NCBI RefSeq assembly: GCF_035594125.1
Contig: NC_087178.1
Location: 12,163,251-12,227,250 of the forward strand
DNA length: 64,000 nt
Direction: 5' to 3'
Source: Scylla paramamosain
Taxonomy: Eukaryota; Arthropoda; Malacostraca; Decapoda; Portunidae
The translations under genes and the position numbers were made by a program. The notes beneath the pieces were generated by a model, which saw nothing but the letters and a program-made list of their open reading frames with translations, was not told the DNA's origin and did not search any database. Of this stretch, positions 29,401 through 41,124 are shown in pieces. The first letter of the stretch is position 1. Every line of letters begins with the position of its first letter.

Positions 29401-31766
29401 CAGTTGATGTGTTTGATGTTCCACTTGGGCGGGGGAAGCGTAAGATACTCCGGGGCAGAATCTTCAAGGGTGATATTAACGGCAAAGTGGTCGCTTGTAA
29501 GGGTGGGGTGAACGCTCCACTGAATTTTTGGGTACAGGTCCGTCGATACAAGCGTTAGGTCTAACGTTCCTCCTTGTATATGGGTTGCTTCTGGTCCAGT
29601 CGCCAGGGTGACTTCGGGTATGTGTTCGAGCAGGCTGACGATTTGTCTTCCAGCAGCGTTTATCTTCCCCAAGTTCGGGTTAAACTGTGGGTGGTGAGCG
29701 TTGAAGTCGCCACCTATCAGGACAGTGTCATAGTAAACTGTGCTTAGCAGCTCGCTAGCGATGAAGTCCGTATTTGCCTTACGGTATACATTGTAGATTG
29801 CTAGCTCGTTGTTCCGTGTCGTTACTCGTACTCCCAGTACCTCGTTTCCTTCTCCGCAGTCAGGTGTGTCAGCTATTTTGATTGCTGGGAGCGTGTTCTT
29901 TACCAGTGTGGCGAGGCCGTTGGTTCCTCCTGTCTGTGGTGTGAGGAAGACTTGGTAACCTGAGAGTCGGAAGATGGTGTTGGGCATTTTAGTTTCTTGT
30001 AGGAGAAAAATGTCAACATCCTCTGCCTCTGCTGCTGCCCTGATGTGGTGTGTTTTACTACGCAGCCCACATATGTTCCATTGTATTATCTTAAGGTTGT
30101 CCTTTTCTGCCATGTTGGGTGTTATTTCTTTCCAGTAGCTGTTTTGAGATGATGTTCTCTTGCCCGTCTTGCTGCGGGTGACTGGCGCTTTAGGTGAGGC
30201 ATGCTGTCCTGCGTAGCTAGGGCTGGCCTGAGCTACAACATGTCGTCTGCCCTCATCGTTCCTTCGTCCCTTTCGGCCGGTTAGTTGCTCGCTTTTTCCT
30301 GTAACGCCGCTCTCGTTGCTCAGGGTTTCGTCTCCACTCTTGTCTGCGCTGTTTGTCTCGTCCTCATGGTCTTCATTAGTTGTGTCAATATCTACCTCTT
30401 CAGCTTCTGGGTCTTCCTCATCTTCTGTTTCTTGAGTGTCAAGGTGTGTGGTGGTGGTGCTTGCCCGAAAAGTGGCTTCAATTAATGTAGTAATCTGAGT
30501 TTTTATGGCATCTCTGTTGGCCTGTGGATGAAGTATGGAGATAAGGCCTTCAAGGAGCGTGTGTAAGCACGCCGGCGTTATCTCAAGCGTTTCACATGTG
30601 TCTTTAGCTGTGTGGTTGCTGGCTGTGGTGGTCGTATCTTTTTCAGTTGTCTGCGTAGCGGCTTCTGTTGTATGTAATTCCTTATGCGAAAGTGTTGCTG
30701 GCGGTGGCGATACAGGCTGCGAAGTCGTAGTCTGGGGTGCTGGAAAATGCGCCGGGTCATTTAGACTAGGCGCTGGCTGGACTTGAAGGTTTGGAGGTTC
30801 GGGTTGATTATGAGGAATGCCCATTTTGTCCCTAATTGCCTTTTTCCTAGCAGGACAGTGCAGGCTCCAGGCAGGATGACTACGTTGACAATTTGGGCAC
30901 CTGACATCAGCCGAGATGTGATTTTCTCTCTTGTTCCTGAAGCATTCCTCGGATTGGTGGCGGCCGCCACAGACTGCGCACGAGAACGGCCTGGTGCAAG
31001 TAGTTTGGTGGTGGCCGAAGTGTTGGCACCTGAAGCACCGAATAGGGTCAGGAGTGTATGGGCGTAATTTGTATTTCCCGTACCACCCTAAGTCGACAGT
31101 GCTGTCAGGAAAGGTTCCTGTAGCTTTGATAAGTACCTGTCTGGTTTCTACAGTCCTCTCCAGGTGTCTGTCTTTGAGCGTGAACTGCTCAGCCTCCAAG
31201 ACTTGCGGATGCTGGATCAACAGGTGAGGCTCCAGCCCGAGGGGGAACTTCATTACCACCCATCGTTTCTGTCTTTCCTCCGGGTCGAGAGCTTCAATCC
31301 GAACCGCCTTGTTGTGGATGGTCTTGGTGTTGCTAAGGAGTGTAGCAGCCTCGTCGGTTAGTGCAGTGATGATCACTTCCCGCTTCACGTTGGGACGTAC
31401 CTTAAGGCGAAGTGTAGGATGTGCTCGCGCCAAGGCATCTACGACGTCAAATCCTGTCCGGTAGTGTTCGTTTGGAAGCGCTTTGAATTTGCGCCATGGC
31501 TGCCCCATCTGATCCGGCTGGATGTTGATGTCTTCTCCTAGGGCAAGCTGCTGTTGTCGTCGGCGCTCCCTTGCTTCCTTTCTGCGGTTCTTCGTACGTT
31601 CCTCCCGTCCTGTCTGGAAGTCGTCCTCTTGGTCCTCGGGTTGTGGTCCGTCTCTCGGTCCTGGGTCGTCCTCGCGGTCCTCGTTGGTGGCCATCCTGAA
31701 GTCCATGATACCAACCACGTACTCCCTAGAAGCACCTCTCCGGCTACGCGGGGAGATGCACGCCAT
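26427..31766 (-). CDS. Element C fused ORF1-ORF2 polyprotein, 1779 aa
   Basis: One open frame. Residues about 240-300 hold three knuckles (CFRCQHFGHHQTTC, CAVCGGRHQSEEC, CPNCQRSHPAWSLHC). Endonuclease at about 560-765 (IIQWNICGLRSK, LLQETKMP, GGDFNAHHPQ, LTSDHFAV). RT at about 990-1250 (FLDLEKAFE, NGTPQGGILSPILFN). RNase H at about 1490-1620 (YTDGSVDEDGRSG, IIHTDSQSAMEAL, SHVGIHGNESADMAA), then a Cys/His tail. In I-like elements ORF1 and ORF2 are usually separate, as in family A here. The RT catalytic block reads LLCSADDLQLI, with Ser (TCT) for the usual Tyr, which may cripple the enzyme. The first ATG is used; internal Met at MDFRM or MATNED are alternatives. Confidence 0.9.
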   Translation of the reverse strand: MACISPRSRRGASREYVVGIMDFRMATNEDREDDPGPRDGPQPEDQEDDFQTGREERTKNRRKEARERRRQQQLALGEDINIQPDQMGQPWRKFKALPNEHYRTGFDVVDALARAHPTLRLKVRPNVKREVIITALTDEAATLLSNTKTIHNKAVRIEALDPEERQKRWVVMKFPLGLEPHLLIQHPQVLEAEQFTLKDRHLERTVETRQVLIKATGTFPDSTVDLGWYGKYKLRPYTPDPIRCFRCQHFGHHQTTCTRPFSCAVCGGRHQSEECFRNKRENHISADVRCPNCQRSHPAWSLHCPARKKAIRDKMGIPHNQPEPPNLQVQPAPSLNDPAHFPAPQTTTSQPVSPPPATLSHKELHTTEAATQTTEKDTTTTASNHTAKDTCETLEITPACLHTLLEGLISILHPQANRDAIKTQITTLIEATFRASTTTTHLDTQETEDEEDPEAEEVDIDTTNEDHEDETNSADKSGDETLSNESGVTGKSEQLTGRKGRRNDEGRRHVVAQASPSYAGQHASPKAPVTRSKTGKRTSSQNSYWKEITPNMAEKDNLKIIQWNICGLRSKTHHIRAAAEAEDVDIFLLQETKMPNTIFRLSGYQVFLTPQTGGTNGLATLVKNTLPAIKIADTPDCGEGNEVLGVRVTTRNNELAIYNVYRKANTDFIASELLSTVYYDTVLIGGDFNAHHPQFNPNLGKINAAGRQIVSLLEHIPEVTLATGPEATHIQGGTLDLTLVSTDLYPKIQWSVHPTLTSDHFAVNITLEDSAPEYLTLPPPKWNIKHINWPTFQQELDTWSETYITPDDINEAEKNLVQAFHAALDKACPVSSHSNRHYKDHWFYDDEVKELYARVNSARKRFRRQRTEDNKELLQAAVRSSDRRLKEIRREKWLEWCSQLNAHTSLARLWDHIRRVTGKTRTRAPLHPTPQVEAERLATLFRDRASSAQLPTNTRRRQDDRLLARRNTIATACQQPSPSDVNFTLHELLCVEKTGKDTAPGDDRLTYLMIKNSGEAAKTMLLALINATWRQGQLPDTWKTANVTPIPKPKDPGNPRPIHLLSCLGKTAEKLVRRQLEHQVGQLHPHLFAYRRGVGTTENLAGLLSTVDGHPSVVVFLDLEKAFELVNPMTILETLALKGVQGRLLKWIQGYITGRHLRVTFQGKTSLQYSLENGTPQGGILSPILFNLVMERLVSIDFERGVKLLCSADDLQLISQGNAKHRKAQVALLKIEQMCTELGLKINPLKTKAMLIKERRIPEGNLRIQDTDIEWVQKHQCLGIHFDYRLSFKPQVEYLKERMATRINAMKGMTALSSGADYDVLRSYYVHADYSSIALVGLNPTELHALQVQQNKAMRLIVGAPIWTKLSNLQVETGIAPVEARITKNVAVATAKLLTTPGYPLTRSRLRTAAAQGEQFDTTRWTRKANIALSSSGLRYVGALDEDTACEGYTEPPPWTENHTVYSCKLPEAPRDDTVRRRIHGELQIARLTINDAEVFYTDGSVDEDGRSGAAFIYNGEQFLTRLSDGCSSMQAEMVAIQQATAHATTLPNTDIIIHTDSQSAMEALQARNLKDNIRLTTTVKRNIRELQRQRKTVTNNWIPSHVGIHGNESADMAAKTAALLAEVTTHVQPSLSAMKMAARRRETTITTNRNRTYAAEGSRSCQWYRGVTDGKRLRIPRGTPRTLRVHLHRLRLGYVCNWRIRQQEVRPCAHCGVHQEEPLLHWVLQCDKTEQLRHQLSTHHMNPQDIEARGTAVRMLKTLFSSHMDILTNTIQQYPPPR

Positions 31767-31863
31767 TAGTTGCTACCATGGTGTAGGTGTTACGCATCTC
31801 AGCTAGTCCAGTTCACCTCTCACCCTAGCTGCACCTCCCTGCTACGCAGGGAGATGCATGTCC
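31729..31863 (-). repeat. Duplicated hairpin motif at element C 5' region
   Basis: The block CACCTC..CTACGC.GGGAGATGCA occurs at about 31732-31760 and again at about 31829-31859. The second copy contains a perfect stem CCCTGC-TAC-GCAGGG. One copy lies in the start of the long frame. Confidence 0.6.
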
Positions 31864-32122
31864 TATGGCCTAGCTCTAAGAGCAGCCACCTAAAGTTCCT
31901 ATGTACCTAGACCCTTCTGTAGGGACTAGCTCAGGGGAAGAGTTCCCTAACTACCTAAGTGCACTATACCAGGGTCGGGTTTCTGAGGCCTCACTGGCCG
32001 ACACTCAGGAAACCCCTAGTGGATTGGAGATTCACAGCCGGGCTACTAATCCGGACAGCTTCACTCCTCTCCATTGGGCAGATCCTTCTAATGCCAAAAC
32101 TTCGCTCATGTAAACCTAAACT

Positions 32123-32132
32123 GCTAAACACC
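32123..32132 (-). promoter_or_regulatory. Displaced proximal sequence element of U1
   Basis: GGTGTTTAGC on the minus strand, just beyond the 5' border of element C. If the LINE and one copy of its GGCATT duplication are removed, it lies at -47 to -38 of U1. That is exactly where GGTGTTCAGC lies upstream of U2. Confidence 0.65.
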
Positions 32133-35100
32133 TGCAAAAACCAAAAACACCTTATGCAAGAACTTTTTCCATAGCAAATTTAACCTTAAAAGTATTATTA
32201 TATTTTACATGGAAATAAAAGTTATCATTCAATGTTTGCCTCGTGCTTATCCTATTTTATGCAAAGAAAGAGGATAAACCTGACAAGAAACCAGTACACA
32301 CACACAATTGCAGTAACCTTAAATCACCTTAGCAAAGTAATATTTTTTTCAACTTAATTTTATAGGAGGCAGTGACCAATTGTTGTTAACAGGTATATAG
32401 GAGAAATTAATACAAAGTTCAACATTAAGCCCTGCCTATGATGCAGATTTTAGAAGAATGAATGAGCAAATTGATATTACCCACAAGTTGTCCTTCAAGT
32501 GTAACTTAGGCTAAATACAGCAGCAAGGAATGGCACGGCCTTCAGGGAGTATCATATGTGGGATCCTGTGATTAGTTTTCAACTAATCACTTCAAGTCTG
32601 GCTCAGGGGTATAAATGGTCTCAAGTCAACTAACTTATGCTTCCCAATTTTCATCTATCAAGCAGCTGCCTGCTCATTAACTTATACGAGTTACCATCCT
32701 GCCCATCACACTACCAGCAACTCACCACTACCTTGACTTTTCTCTAGCTTCCCTATTGTCCTTAACCCTCATAGGACTGTACTACCTCAAAGGCAAGAAA
32801 ATAAAAAAAGAAATTTCCTGGATTCACTGACTATGCACTAGTGCTAAAGGAGAGGAATGAGTTGCCAGAGGGGGAGAGAGTAAAGGACATCTGGCTAATT
32901 GGAGGGTTGTGATATTGTTGCCACCAGTGAAGCAGGCTCTCAACAAGCTGACTTCCTAAAACCTACTTGACTTTTTTATTATATAAATTCTATTTACAGC
33001 ATACACTGTTGAGCTTTGCTTGCCATTCTCTAACTTAACATGCAAAATCTATTAATATATACAGTACTATCTGTCATTCAATAATGATAAAAAGTAAAAT
33101 AGAGTTATCTTACTTTCTGCTGAGTAAGCTTTTCCTAGAACAAACACTTTCAAGATTTGTAATTTTTTTTTTAATACCAATTTAAAAATTTGTGCTCACA
33201 GGGTCCTAACGTAAACACACTTGTCCCTGAGGGCAAAGCCTGGGTTGATGACCAATAATTCAATTAAAATACAATTCAGCAATCCTTCATAAAACAAATT
33301 AAGTGACGGAAAGCCTCATTAGAGTTCAAAACTTCGCTACCAGTATCTTAATGTGACAGCAAGGGCCGTAAGTAACCTCTGATGAGGATATGAGCAGTCA
33401 TTCAGTAATACTCATTCAAACAGTAGCAATGCTGAGTAGCAGGAATTCCAAAGCATTACCTAACACCATGTGCTGCCACCTATAACATATGCTAAGCTCA
33501 TAAACAACATATTTGCACCTTCACATCAAGCTTTTAAAAACTGCATTGTGTTTAGCAAACATCCACCATGTATAACAAAGTCATTGAAGATTTTGTGAAG
33601 TTTAGATGGCACAGGGTCCTAGCTATATAAGAAAAATCATCACATGAGAAAACAAAAGATCATGTGCATACGGTTGTTAGTGCCTGAATAAGGACTGAAA
33701 TTTCTAATTCCACATGTTATATAATCCAAGGTTCAGTCCAAATACACTGAGTTGTCTTTGGACTAACACAAATTGTACTTGGAATTGAAAAATTTGATTA
33801 TACTTGTACATACTTACATACACCAAAGTACAGTATTTTGAAAAATACAAAGTGCATTCAAGTCCATTGTACTAAACCAAAAGATATAAGTAATCTATAT
33901 GAATTCTAGTGAACCTTGTGAAGACATTATTGGGTAAACATATGGAGTGTTATGATACTGCAGAGTTATGTAGAATAAAAGTACTATTCATTTATGTGAG
34001 TATATCAAAATTTCTCAACTTTGCAATAGGAACTCTTTTTTTCATATAATGTAGGGACTTAAAAAAATGTACAAGTACAATGACTTGTACTTGGATTTCG
34101 ACTTTACATAAATAGCAAAATGAATGTACATGAAAATATCCACATAGTTCTTGAACATAGTAGAATTGCCTGTACTTGGACCCAACCCTGAGTTAGCATC
34201 CCCCACACGAACAGTTCTTAAAACTGGTAAACAGTGAAGATAACAGTACCTTGGGAGTCCAACGGAAGAGCTGAGCAGTGAGCAGTTTTCTGTAAGAAGC
34301 AGAACACAAACATGAAGTGTTTAATATACAGCAAGACACAGAGTTTTAGTACATAAATGGTACACGAGTTACCCAGCACAGAAGCCACATGTAATTTAAA
34401 GTAAGATATGTGACAAAAGCTAAATCACTTATCCTCTAAATAACATGAGGGGTTCCTAAGACATATGGTAAAATGGGGTCTATACACTTTGAAGATGCAT
34501 CATTCTTCAATTCAATTCAATTAATAAGCATGAATTGTTAAATGATTATGTTAAATGACTGTAGTGGTGAGATGAACAAGGTGAGGTGTGCGTGTAATAT
34601 TGCAGACAAGACTGAGGCTGAGAGCAACAGGAGCTTCATGAGAAAAGGCCAACTGTTTGAGTAGGATTTGAGTGACCAAGTGAAGCAAGTTCTTTTAAAA
34701 ATGGAAGCTTAGAAGGACGGGAGGTATTATAATACTATAAAAGACATAATAAAGCCCAGAGAAGGACTAACAGGGAAAGTTTTATGCACACAAACCGTCA
34801 GGCTGTCTGCCATCAGTTGACAAGAGTTGGCCCAGAAAATATGAAATCTACAGAACAATGATTCAAATACAAACGCATAATGCTTATCTACTCTGATTGC
34901 TTAAATTATACTTAGTTAACAAATATCTCATGTTATTAATCAAAACTGTCAACTACAATCCTTGATCACAGGCCAATTATTTGTTAAAAAATCTTGATTC
35001 CCCATAAGTAATGTCTGTAACTTTGAATTCTTAATAACCCAAACTCAACCAAAGTCCAGTATAAGGCTGAGTTAGCAGAAATAAAAATTCAGAGTTGAAA

Positions 35101-36092
35101 ACAATGATTTCTGAGACCACAGGAAGTTGAGTTGCACAACACTGGGATAACTTCATTAACCTGCACCACAAAAAAGGACACCCTATACTATACATATAAA
35201 CAAGTCCCAAACAGTCATCCCTTAACATCCATAGCAAGCCAGTAAGACAACCTCTCATGTTGAAAATGTGCATGTACATATCTCCTGGCCCTCTTTGGGA
35301 CATCCCTGAATAACAGAGCTATACACATCAAGAATATTGAGCTGCTGTAGGGCAAAGCAAGGAAAAGTGCCTCTCTCTGGTAAGAAACATTCTGTAGGCT
35401 ACCTTGCAAGGTAAAAGTTTCTTAAGGCCACTGTTGATATCATCAAGTGTTTTGTCTTTCTTCAAGAGGCTACTTCCTGTACAACCTATAGTCCTACCAA
35501 TAGGCCACTTCCTATAGCCCAACCTGCCCAGAGGAGACACCTGCTACCTCAACCTCTTTGTGAGTATTTGCAAACCATTTTATATTTTGAATATTTTGGT
35601 ATTCAAAAATATTATAATTTTCTGTGCACTTTGACCGCATTGCTGGGTAGAGCAGTATTGCATATATGTCACCTTGCCTCCTGGTTGGTGGTTAGAGGGA
35701 CAACAAAAAAATATAAGGAGATCCTATTGGTATGATTAACAAAACTATCAGCATTAGTAATAGACAGCAACATTCTGGAAGAAAAACTATCATGAAACAT
35801 TTAAACATCTTATGAGATACACTAAGACAAAAGAGATTAATTAAAAAAAATTACTAATATTAAATCTTGATATCTTTCTCTTAGACAGTTACATCTGGTG
35901 CCAAGACAAAATAATTATATTAATACGCTATCACACATAATTACTGCTACTCAAGAATCACTATAATGTTTAACTTAAAATGCATAGGTATCTCAGATTC
36001 ACTCTACATCCTCCTTTCCTCGAGACTTCCTCCACGCCATACACAAACACATCACAGCTTCACTCCACACCCTCCTTCCCTCGAGACGCCCT

Positions 36093-36125
<33 letters not shown>

Positions 36126-36180
36126 TCTTACAACTTCCGTACAAAAAAATAAATAAATAAATAAAGCCCTGAAAGACAAA
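32133..36180. other. Unannotated AT-rich region
   Basis: No coding region longer than chance, no RNA gene and no recognised transposon in about 4 kb. A 40-nt exon-like block on the minus strand at 34250-34289 (TTACAG acceptor, AAG|GTACTG donor) is unconfirmed. Confidence 0.5.
36092..36124. repeat. (CA)n microsatellite
   Basis: CA dinucleotide run. Confidence 0.95.
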
Positions 36181-36360
36181 AGCTCGCCTACAAGTGTTTT
36201 AAGTGTTAAGCAGACACCCTCACCTTAGCCGCCATTAACCTCCGGTCCACTGCCAACCACCACCTCTTCGTTCCTCCTCCCGCCCTTCCAGTTTGACTCA
36301 CCGTGCTCACTCATGACTGTAGCCTTGCGCCGTGCCGTCAGGAGTAAACAGGACGGTGGG
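36181..36360 (-). promoter_or_regulatory. Candidate first exon/promoter region, minus strand
   Basis: More GC-rich than its surroundings. Two short minus-strand ATG-plus-donor combinations are present: ATGGCGGCTAAG|GTGAGG ending near 36222, and ATGAGTGAGCACG|GTGAGT at 36314-36302. Neither could be tied to a recognised downstream exon. Confidence 0.25.
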
Positions 36361-37336
36361 CATGATGAATATGGGAGGATTTAATCCTATAAATCGCACA
36401 TAAGAGCACGCCACTACTTTGCCTAACCCCGCAAATGCCACGTAGACAACTAGACTGAGAAGTGTTGCCACGTGTTAGGTACTAAAATCATCTAATGACT
36501 CCCAGAACACTTCATAGATAACCAAATAAGCAAGCAAATAAATAAATAAATAAATACTATGAAACATTACACCAGAAATGTTAACATGTACATGATCTTG
36601 TTAATTTGATTTTATATAACACTATGAAGAAGGTACGAGCATAAGAATTTATATAGATTACATAACAAAAAAATTATAAATATACTGAGTGGTTACTTAC
36701 TGTTCATGTTTTATTTTCTTTGAAATGATAGGTTTTCAGGAATGATATTTCTAAGTTCTTGTCTTTATCAGTTAAGCATATTTTTCTGTACTTTCCATTT
36801 CATGTCTTCGACACATAGCATTATTAGACACATTGTGTTACATATTACAGGTCCATACAGGTCCAAATTATAAATAAGAAGGAAAAAATTAAGACAGTGG
36901 TGTAAGTAAAAGCATATTTCCGAGAACATAGAAAGAAAGAAGTGGAAGATAGCATGATGAGCTGCGCGAGGTCATGATGATCAAGGATGGCGCACATCTC
37001 TATTCAATTCGCAAACTATTAATCCCTATCTATCATCTTCTTACAAGACAGAAAGAAGGAGGTAATAGTACCGTACATACCAGAGAGCAGGCCTTATGTT
37101 GGCAACTGTTTCGCTGTTAGATCCGAGGCAGAGCAACGAAGCGCGGCGAACTGGGTGATTCACAAGCAACTCCTCTCCTTCCCGACTGTGAGATGTGGAG
37201 CTGCATGTCTCTCATTGCAGGCGAGTAAGGACTGAGGGTGACTATGGGGCGTACGGGCAGGGAAGAGGGTTTGGCGTTGGTGACAGGTAAACACTCCCTG
37301 ACTCGTTTTTACCGGATATGAGTATGTGTCGTAACC

Positions 37337-37340
<4 letters not shown>

Positions 37341-37428
<88 letters not shown>
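37341..37428. repeat. Compound (TC)n(GT)n microsatellite
   Basis: TC units run directly into GT units. Confidence 0.95.
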
Positions 37429-37431
<3 letters not shown>

Positions 37432-39028
37432 GTGATTATTCGTGGGACTTGGTTAATTAGTCACGTCTTATAGCAGGGGCATGGAAAGTCTCCGTTCCCT
37501 GCTTCATTAATAGCTAACAAACGTCCTTTTCTCATTCACCTAATTTTCAATCCACGCTTTCACTAAGCCACATACACACCCAACACGCTTATCACGTTTA
37601 TACTACTCATGTCACCAGCTTTCTATTTAATACTTATTTTTCAGCTCAGAGATCACGTCGCAGGTGGCGGGCAGCACGCAAAGCACTGCAAGCCCACCAC
37701 TGCCGGAGACATCGCAATGGTGCAGCGCCCCTGCTTGGGTGATGTCCTGCCTAAATTTAAAATTGTATTTCTTGGAAGAGTGTCGCCATGCTGAGCAGGA
37801 TGTAAATTATGAAAAAAATAAATCTCAACCAAAGGGATATGAAGCATCAACCACAGTAACAAATATCTTTTATTTTTAAAACTTTGACAGTTTATGCGTT
37901 AAGTATAATGTGTAAAGTACCTATGTATAATAAGAAATGAAGACAAATTGTGATCCCAAGCCAACCTGCAGACAACGTTTCGCCAAGACGTCTACTTTAC
38001 GAGGTGACAGCGAACTTTCAGGTCTCGCCGAGCCGAGCTCCGCCCAAGACGAGCAGCCCATGCATGCCTACACACTGCGACTCACTCACGACAGAATATG
38101 GGGACTGAGCATGCGTCACTGACTGGAGACCCAACACTGGCCTTGCACAACAAACGCCATATACACAGCATCCTTCATTACAGTTAAAAATAAGACTAGT
38201 TGCCCTCCTGCCCCAAGCTCTCAGGCCCGGGAGCTGCACTGGTGTCTTTAGTGCATTGCTGAGCACGCTGCTCATGTAACAAGCTGATGGGAATGACAAG
38301 TCAACAAGTGAGTCTACATTTCGGTTTTTAATTTGATAATTTTCAACTTTATCGTTTGGAAAGATAATCACTACATTTCATTCCAAGAAAAGGCCGCTTT
38401 GCTAGGTAGGAAAAAAAAAACAAATCATGGATTCTGTAACATCTACAGTGATCATATACATTCTGCAAAGCTTTATCTGAAGCTCACCACTGACTGTACC
38501 TTTGGATCATTACAACAGAATAATGACATGTGTAAGTAAATCACAAAATCATATATAACTTATGTAACACTCAAGACAAAACATCAAAAAGAAAATTATG
38601 GTTTATATATAGAAAAAAAAGTACCCATAAACGCAAGGTTCCATTTGTTATTTATGAAGGAAACTGAAAGTGCGACTAACTGAAGGCTTGACCTAGGCAG
38701 AAACGAGATGTAACGGAGGAAAGCGAGCCAAGCACAGTAATATATAGCATGTATGAGCATTACATATATCTGCTATCCACCTGTAGCATTTGGTAAAAAC
38801 AAGATATATCCAGAAAAATATGTTGGCTTCTTACATACACTACACATGTGATCTAATATAGGACACTATAATCAGCTTAGCATATAGTACAGTTTCATTA
38901 ATAGTCTAGCAAGTATTACTGTCCATAGTACATACTTTTTACAATACTATACGTACTTCATTTATGTGGCAACCTGTACGTAGATTGCACTCTTGAGGGG
39001 CACACGGAAAGTCCGGGCAGTGCTTTAT

Positions 39029-39066
<38 letters not shown>

Positions 39067-39196
39067 AAGCCCAAACCTGTTTCTAATTTTGTGATTATAA
39101 ACCGAGTAGTAAGTGTCACCGATGCCAAAATAATAATAGATTTTCTAAGAAGATGACGTAAGAGGAAAGATCTTACTGTAGTAATTAAGTATATTG

Positions 39197-39200
<4 letters not shown>

Positions 39201-39258
<58 letters not shown>
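39201..39258. repeat. (GA)n microsatellite
   Basis: Uninterrupted GA run. Confidence 0.95.
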
Positions 39259-39263
<5 letters not shown>

Positions 39264-41079
39264 TCAGTATGGATGAGTAAGACACTGGTTACAAAAAAAG
39301 GATCGTAAGTGCTGTACTTCCCAACACAACATGCTTCAGGTTTAACACTTGTACCAGAGACATTACCGCAGGCTCGTATTCTGAGACGCTTCGTTCTTTC
39401 ATCGTCACTATTTTCAGAGGCCACAAAGATGATTAGTGAGGTTTCCAAGGGTGATTTTCCCATTGATGATGCAGAATCCTTGCTCATCTGTCACTAGAAT
39501 CATGAAAACACACTTGGAAAACCCCTAATAACTTCCACTGAAGGCTGTTGAAAGTAAGAGGTGGATGACGAAGTGTTTGAGAATACGCTCCTACTTCCAA
39601 GATCGAAATCATAACGGTATTATTATTATTATTATTTTTTATTATTTTTTATTTTTTTTTATTTTTTATCTTGGCTACTCTTGTGTGTTCTGTCGAGCCA
39701 TGCCGCCGCTACTGCCACCGCCGCCCACACGCTGCCGCCCTCATCACTGCTACCCGCGCACCACTAAAGGTCAAATAATCAAGTAAACCTTCTTCCATTC
39801 ACTCAAGTTTACAGTCACCTTATGAGTTTCTCAGTAAGGGATACAATGTGCTACACGACAAGGCTCTTCAAGGGATGGGTCGTTTAAAGATGTGGTTCTA
39901 CAGGTCAGGTCTTCTTCCTAACTCATTGCACTGGGAAGTTAACTGATTTTTTTTAAAGCTTTCCAAACAAAATGTGAAGTGAAAATCCGTACACATGTCT
40001 ACTTCATACTGATAAGAGAATAACGGAAGAATAAAAAATTGGTCTACATTTGAAGTTATCTTTTTTTCTTAGACAGAATGTGAAATGGGGATACATATTG
40101 CGTGACTCTAATGAACAGGCGCCAAAATCTCATCATGTTAGATAAATACAGATGCAAATGCTTTCGTAACAAAAAATAAATAAAAGTAAAACGGCTAGGG
40201 TGAAATTGCAGTCACATATTAATATTACGTATAATAAACAAAGTGCTTTTTTTTTTCTTCTACAACAAGATTAGCGCAGGACAGAATTTAGTAGTAATAT
40301 GAATCGGTGAGTTTGGGAACAGAGAACTGAGCTGAATGAGGTGTTTGGGTTCAGAGTTTTAGACCGCCAAGCCAACACGTGACAAACAACGCGAGACTTG
40401 GACTGTTAATGGCTATGCTTATATCAGGTGAGGAATTTGAAGCTTGGACACACACTCACAATAAAAATGAATAAATAAATAAATAAAATAAAATAAAAAG
40501 CCATAATGTTGGATATGAAGAAAATTCATCAAGAGTTGCCAAGTAAGAGAAGATACCTTTCTCCGCTGATCATCTACAGTAGCACATACACGTCTTTCTC
40601 TGCGATGAATATCTTACATAAGCAGCTAGTAAATACTCTAGTTTATGATCTTATATGCTACACACTAACTGATCTTTTTCTCTCTTCTTATCTAATTTTC
40701 CAAAGGTACACCCAATTTCCTGATTTTTTTGCATCATACCCACAAGCCTCGAGGTGATGCGTAACTTAAGACTTGCATTTGAACTGTCTCCTTTAGTGTC
40801 TGGTATCTTAAGTGTTTTTTTTTTTTCTTCCCTATTTCTCACCAGTTTCTGTTGTCCCTTCCCCTGAGCCTCCTCGCATACGAAAAAAATTAATGAAAAT
40901 TCCCAACCCTCAAGTCACACCCAAAAATTACACCTGACATTCGGTGCTGCGTTGGTGTTCAGCCTCCCACACACAGCAGGGGTCACTCTCAGCCATTTCT
41001 ACCTTCCTGCCTTGGACATGTTGTTGTTATTGTTGTTGTTGGAATGGCCTGTTTTGTAAGAGCATGTATGCAGAAAAGA

Positions 41080-41124
<45 letters not shown>

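Larger units (their letters stand above)
26022..32089 (-). mobile_element. I-like LINE 'element C', full length, inserted in the U1 promoter
   Basis: Minus-strand element with a 5' region, one continuous protein frame, a 3' UTR ending AATAAATCTT and an A-rich tail of about 230 nt. On the minus strand GGCATT directly follows the tail, and the same GGCATT lies at 32095-32090 beyond the 5' end. This 6-bp duplication defines the insertion. The protein is clearly related to family A but diverged. The open frame points to recent insertion. Confidence 0.85.

Noticed and set aside
31901..32113. 70-codon plus-strand frame
   Set aside because: Lies antisense to the 5' UTR of element C and has no recognisable similarity.
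40954..40963. Another GGTGTTCAGC on the plus strand
   Set aside because: No snRNA sequence starts 47 bp downstream (about 41001), so this is treated as a chance match. It shows the 10-mer alone is not proof; the equal spacing at U1 and U2 is the real evidence.
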